From contig CAQYCU010000061.1 of assembly GCA_948919095.1 (NCBI GenBank), positions 1 through 8,490 of the forward strand: 8,490 nt of DNA. The letters are read 5' to 3'. Source of the DNA: an uncultured Clostridia bacterium (lineage in GTDB: Bacteria > Bacillota > Clostridia > TANB77 > CAG-508). The notes below the pieces were generated by a model. It saw only the letters and a program-made list of their open reading frames with translations, searched no databases and was not told the DNA's origin. Below are positions 5,260 to 8,490 of this stretch, one piece after another; positions within the stretch are counted from its first letter, which is position 1; every line of letters begins with the position of its first letter. Both the position numbers and the translations under genes were made by a program.

Positions 5260-6846
5260 TTATTGATAAGCTGGTGTTCCATATCCTAAAATAACATTAC
5301 TGTTTATATCGTATTCATTTTGTTTACACATATCCCCTCTAGTATTTCCCTCAATAGTATACACTTTGTTATTTTCTACTCTTTCTACAATTCCAACATG
5401 ATCTGCTTGTCCATCATTAGAATCTGTCCAATCAAAAAATATTATATCTCCTGTTTTTGGTGTGTATCCTCCATCTTTCCATAGTCCACAAGTTTTAAAC
5501 CATGAAACACCTTCTGCTTGACAACCTGCAAATTTAGGAATAATTCCTGCTTGTATATAACCACATTCATTTGCACACCAACTCACAAAACATGCACACC
5601 ATTCTACTCTTGAACTAAAACCATACCATGACCAGTAAGGTTGACCTCCTATATTTCCTATTTGCTGTCTTGCGACTTCTACTATATCACTATTTCCTAC
5701 TGATGAGCCATATATTACCCCTGACCACATTTTCGCATATTTTTCATTTAGTAATTCTGCTATTTGTCTTTTTTGATTCTCATTAAAATTATACATTTGT
5801 ATCATTTCTTCTACACTTTTACTTGTTATAGTAATATGAAGTATAGTTTGTTCTTTATTTCCTGTTTTATTATTTCCTTTATCATCAGTTGTTGTTATTT
5901 GTTTTGTTACTTTTTCTGTGCTTGATGATATATTATTCATATCCCAAAAAACTGTTTTTAATATTTGTATTTTTTCTTCTGATAATGTGATTACATCTGT
6001 TTCATCTTGTCCATTACTTACTTTAACTGCATAAATAGCTAAAATATCTTTCCATTTTGCACGATTAGAGTTTATATCATATTCATCATGTGCTGTGTTA
6101 TTTTGTATATTAGTTATTTTTGATATAAATTCGTTATTTATTTCTGATATTACTGAACTCATATTTTTTCCATTAGACGATGTTTCTTCACTTGAGAAAA
6201 ATATTCCAAAAAATGAACTACATAATAGAGCTATTAAACAAATAACAATTATAATAATTACTGCTACCCATCCTCCTGCAATAATAGCTGAAATCAATGC
6301 TTTCGTTCCAGCTATAATTGCTTTTATTGCTGTTATTGTTGCTTTTACTGTAACTTTAATAGCATGAACTGTAGCTTTTGCCATTTGCCTTGCAGTCTGA
6401 ATTGCTTTTTTACTTGCTTTAGCAGTTGCTTTTGTTGTTTCTTTTACTGTTTTAGCTGTTCTGTCTGCTGTTTTTATTGTTGTTTTAGCTGTTTTCGTTG
6501 TATTCTTTCTAAGTTTTGAGATATTCTTTGCTCTTTGTTTTATTTTACTTTTATTCTTTATTTTTCTTATATTCTCTTGTGTTTTGTGTAAATTCTCTTG
6601 TGTTTTTCTAAAATTATTCTGTCCTATTTTATTTGCTCTATAAACATTATTAGGTGTATTTGTCATAGCTCTTGTTATTCTATTAGTTGCATAATCTGTT
6701 CCTGAATTATAATCTTTTTCATAAGTTTCTTTCGTTTTTTCTTTTGCTGATACTAAATTATCTTTAATTTTCTGAACTTTTATTACATTTTTATTTAAAG
6801 TCTTTATTGTTCCTTTTTTACTTTGTTTAACTTTTATATCTGCCAT
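5260..6846 (-). CDS. CD1108-type conjugation protein with membrane anchor and CHAP domain
   Basis: This 528-residue protein is probably the peptidoglycan hydrolase of the conjugation machinery (VirB1-like role), cutting the wall at the transfer site. Residues 1-190 form a strongly basic, Lys/Thr/Ala-rich, likely helical cytoplasmic region containing the heptad repeat KTQENLH/KTQENIR at 81-94. One membrane segment lies at about 192-217. A mixed extracellular region follows at 230-380 (WKDILAIYAVK, VFWDMNNIS and LYG-like elements, as in CD1108 relatives). A CHAP amidase/endopeptidase domain occupies about 385-528, with catalytic Cys417 (EWCACFVSWC), His483 (ADHVGIVE) and probable Glu499 (IEGN). 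No lysozyme-type domain is seen, unlike bifunctional relatives. The ATG at 6844-6846 has GGTGGAG a few bases upstream, joined to the sortase TAG stop 11 bases away. It is the last gene before a terminator. Confidence 0.9.
   Translation of the reverse strand: MADIKVKQSKKGTIKTLNKNVIKVQKIKDNLVSAKEKTKETYEKDYNSGTDYATNRITRAMTNTPNNVYRANKIGQNNFRKTQENLHKTQENIRKIKNKSKIKQRAKNISKLRKNTTKTAKTTIKTADRTAKTVKETTKATAKASKKAIQTARQMAKATVHAIKVTVKATITAIKAIIAGTKALISAIIAGGWVAVIIIIVICLIALLCSSFFGIFFSSEETSSNGKNMSSVISEINNEFISKITNIQNNTAHDEYDINSNRAKWKDILAIYAVKVSNGQDETDVITLSEEKIQILKTVFWDMNNISSSTEKVTKQITTTDDKGNNKTGNKEQTILHITITSKSVEEMIQMYNFNENQKRQIAELLNEKYAKMWSGVIYGSSVGNSDIVEVARQQIGNIGGQPYWSWYGFSSRVEWCACFVSWCANECGYIQAGIIPKFAGCQAEGVSWFKTCGLWKDGGYTPKTGDIIFFDWTDSNDGQADHVGIVERVENNKVYTIEGNTRGDMCKQNEYDINSNVILGYGTPAYQ
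6565..6606 (-). repeat. Two-copy 21-bp tandem repeat within the CHAP-protein gene
   Basis: Two adjacent 21-base units (6586-6606 and 6565-6585) match at 17 of 21 positions, including a 15-base identical stretch. They encode KTQENLH followed by KTQENIR. This is an in-frame duplication in the basic cytoplasmic region and probably extends a helix by two turns. It is short and may vary in copy number between strains. Confidence 0.7.
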
Positions 6847-6857
6847 TTCTCCACCAC

Positions 6858-7592
6858 CTAACTATTTACTTCATAAGCTACAACTACTAATCTTCCGTTT
6901 TTATTGCTATATTCACAGGTAGAAAGTGTAATGAGTTTATCTCCATATTTAGGTTCTTTGTTTGTTTCATAAAAGGAAAGTTGTTTACATTTATTTATAA
7001 AACTCTTGTATTCTTCATTATTTCGTAAATTAGTAAAGTTATAATATTTAAAGCCATTATTGCTATATGCAACTGTTTTAAATACTGCAAATATTTCATA
7101 TTTTCTGGTTTTTTCTAATGTTTCAAATGTTATTATTTTATGATTCTTATAATATTCTTTACTTTTATAATTTTCTAATGTTCCAAACATTGCTTTATTT
7201 TTCATGTGATGACCATATATTATAAGATTATCACTTTCATAAATATTACATTGTTCTGATATATAAGGAGTTCCATAGCTTGAATACTTTTTATAAAAAT
7301 CTCGTTTTAAATAATAATTAGGATTATTTTTTGTTTGCATTATTGGATAACTTATAGTTGTATTTTCTATATCTAACCATCCTACAAAATCATTATTTAT
7401 TTTATATAATTGTTGTAAATCTATTTTTTTACTTTCTTCATTATTATTGATTTTTTCTACTATTTCTGTAAGTTCTTCAAATACTTTTTCTTGTTCATTA
7501 TTTCCTTTTAATTCTTTAAAAATAAAGTAACTACTAATAAGCATTATACCTATTAGTAGCACTATACTTGCCATATATAATAACTTTTTCAT
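6858..7592 (-). CDS. Class B sortase
   Basis: This 244-residue membrane-anchored cysteine transpeptidase links sorting-signal proteins to peptidoglycan or to other proteins. An N-terminal membrane anchor lies at about residues 4-26. The sortase core carries His128 (IIYGHHM), the catalytic Cys226 (TLSTCEY) and Arg234 (NGRLVVVAY). The GWLDIENTTISYPIMQ and YLKRDF segments at 71-98 are typical of class B. Its ATG shares one base with the stop of the VirB4 gene (TAATG), indicating translational coupling, and the CHAP gene follows 11 bases later. Sortases occur in Clostridial conjugative elements, where they may anchor element-encoded surface proteins. No substrate with a sorting signal is visible in this window, so the partner must lie elsewhere. 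Confidence 0.93.
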   Translation of the reverse strand: MKKLLYMASIVLLIGIMLISSYFIFKELKGNNEQEKVFEELTEIVEKINNNEESKKIDLQQLYKINNDFVGWLDIENTTISYPIMQTKNNPNYYLKRDFYKKYSSYGTPYISEQCNIYESDNLIIYGHHMKNKAMFGTLENYKSKEYYKNHKIITFETLEKTRKYEIFAVFKTVAYSNNGFKYYNFTNLRNNEEYKSFINKCKQLSFYETNKEPKYGDKLITLSTCEYSNKNGRLVVVAYEVNS

Positions 7593-8488
7593 TACATTGT
7601 TACTCCCTCTCCTGGCTTCGTTGTCATCAACTCATATAATTTTGTATTTTTTGGAAACTTGTTTGCAAATGGTATTAGTGAACTTCCTATTTTTATTAAT
7701 CCCTCTCCTGCATTTACATTTGTAATATAACTCATTTGTAACTCTGATATATTTAATAATTTTGCAAGTTCTATTCTATCTGTTGAGGCTTGATTTAACA
7801 TAATTATTAATTCACTGTTTGCTAACATTGTTCTTGCTGTATGACTTTGTAACATATCTTCAACATTTTGAGTAATACCTGTGCAATATGCTCCATATTT
7901 TCTAACTCTCTTCCATAGTGTAAATAAGAAGTTTGCTGAATACTCATGTTGGAATAAAAGGTATATTTCATCAATAAAAATAAAGGTATTTCTACCTTTT
8001 GCTCTATTTTCTGTTATTCTATTTAAAATTGAATCTAATACTACTAACATTCCTATTGGTAGTAACTGCTTTCCTAAATCCAATATGTCATAACAAATTA
8101 GTCTATTATCTGTATCTACATTTGTCGTTTTTGCAAATGTATTTAAGCTACCATTTACAAATAATTCTATTGCTAATGCTATTTCCTTTGCTTCTGGTTC
8201 TTTTTGTTTTAATAATTCGTCATAAAAATCTTGTAATGTTGGTGGTGTTCCTTGATAGTTTCCTTGTTGGTAGTATCTATAAACACTTGCTGTGCATCTA
8301 TCTATAATTGATTTTTGTTTTGCTCCTAAATTATTACTTCCTATCAACTGTTCACACAATGATAATATAAACTCTGACTTTAATATTACTGGATTTGCTC
8401 CATCCCCATAATCTTTATTCATATCCATTGCATTTATATGATTTCCACTTGTTGCTGATATTTTTATTACTTCTCCACCTAACGATTT
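7592..8488 (-). CDS. VirB4/TraE-like conjugation ATPase, C-terminal part (5' end outside window)
   Basis: This is the C-terminal 298 residues of the VirB4-type ATPase that powers the type IV secretion channel of Tn1549/CTn-like conjugative elements, acting at the inner face of the membrane. The frame stays open to the right edge, so the Met at 8428 is internal and not a start. Preceding residues (SLGGEVIKISATSGNHINA) match the family. The Walker B motif FIFIDE is at about residue 170 of the visible part, and a GITQN motif follows near 204-208. Blocks diagnostic of the group include EFILSLCEQLIG, PPTLQDFYDEL, LNTFAKTTNVDT and HTARTMLANSE. The Walker A motif would lie outside the window. The end, LMTTKPGEG, is the family's normal C-terminus, so this end is intact. 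The stop overlaps the sortase start by one base. Confidence 0.95.
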   Translation of the reverse strand, partial: KSLGGEVIKISATSGNHINAMDMNKDYGDGANPVILKSEFILSLCEQLIGSNNLGAKQKSIIDRCTASVYRYYQQGNYQGTPPTLQDFYDELLKQKEPEAKEIALAIELFVNGSLNTFAKTTNVDTDNRLICYDILDLGKQLLPIGMLVVLDSILNRITENRAKGRNTFIFIDEIYLLFQHEYSANFLFTLWKRVRKYGAYCTGITQNVEDMLQSHTARTMLANSELIIMLNQASTDRIELAKLLNISELQMSYITNVNAGEGLIKIGSSLIPFANKFPKNTKLYELMTTKPGEGVTM

Positions 8489-8490
8489 TA

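Noticed and set aside
6095..6367. Plus-strand frame with membrane-like translation
   Set aside because: It is the reverse of the CHAP-protein gene around its Ala/Ile-rich membrane segment, which automatically yields a hydrophobic antisense product.
7881..8307. Two overlapping plus-strand reading frames
   Set aside because: Both are antisense to the conserved VirB4 ATPase gene and have leucine/phenylalanine-rich translations with no ribosome binding site or family signal.
8426..8428. Met codon as possible start of the ATPase gene
   Set aside because: The frame remains open to the window edge, and the upstream residues match the VirB4 family, so this is an internal methionine.
1..8490. CRISPR array, tRNA, rRNA or riboswitch
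   Set aside because: No spaced direct repeats, cloverleaf or known aptamer pattern was found. The only non-coding stretches (3513-3652 and 5126-5259) are accounted for by terminators, promoters and short leaders.

Overview
The window is very AT-rich, and its protein-coding signal is almost entirely on the minus strand. The genes are tightly packed, with AGGAGG-type ribosome binding sites and mostly TAA stops. Together with the protein families present, this points to a low-GC Firmicute of the class Clostridia, probably a gut or anaerobic lineage. I cannot name a species. Reading in the direction of transcription (right to left), there are three transcription units, and the first and last run off the window.

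Unit 1 (right edge to 5260) is the tail of a Tn1549/CTn-type conjugation module. It holds the C-terminal part of a VirB4-like transfer ATPase, a class B sortase overlapping its stop codon, and a membrane-anchored CHAP-domain wall hydrolase of the CD1108 type. A strong intrinsic terminator lies directly after it (5188-5235). The likely joint role is to power the transfer channel and open the donor cell wall. No integrase, relaxase, tRNA or attachment site is visible, so whether the element ends here is not shown.

Unit 2 (5125 to 3653) starts at an extended -10 promoter. It encodes a UlaG/YtkL-like metallo-beta-lactamase-fold hydrolase, a 71-residue helical protein of unknown function, an MmcQ/YjbR-family protein and a small zinc-ribbon protein. 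It ends at a second intrinsic terminator (3590-3628). These look like ordinary Clostridial housekeeping or accessory genes.

Unit 3 (3512 to the left edge) has its own promoter (3541-3569). It encodes a purine-type phosphoribosyltransferase homologue, an HD-domain phosphohydrolase, a 214-residue protein I cannot assign, a short-chain dehydrogenase and a D-2-hydroxyacid dehydrogenase cut by the window edge. The genes are 11 to 28 bases apart, and in places a stop codon merges with the next ribosome binding site, so they probably act in one pathway. The set (phosphoribosyl transfer, phosphate removal, two NAD(P)-linked redox steps and one unknown protein) matches no pathway I can name. It is the best candidate here for an undescribed system. 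All sizeable plus-strand reading frames are antisense shadows of these genes.
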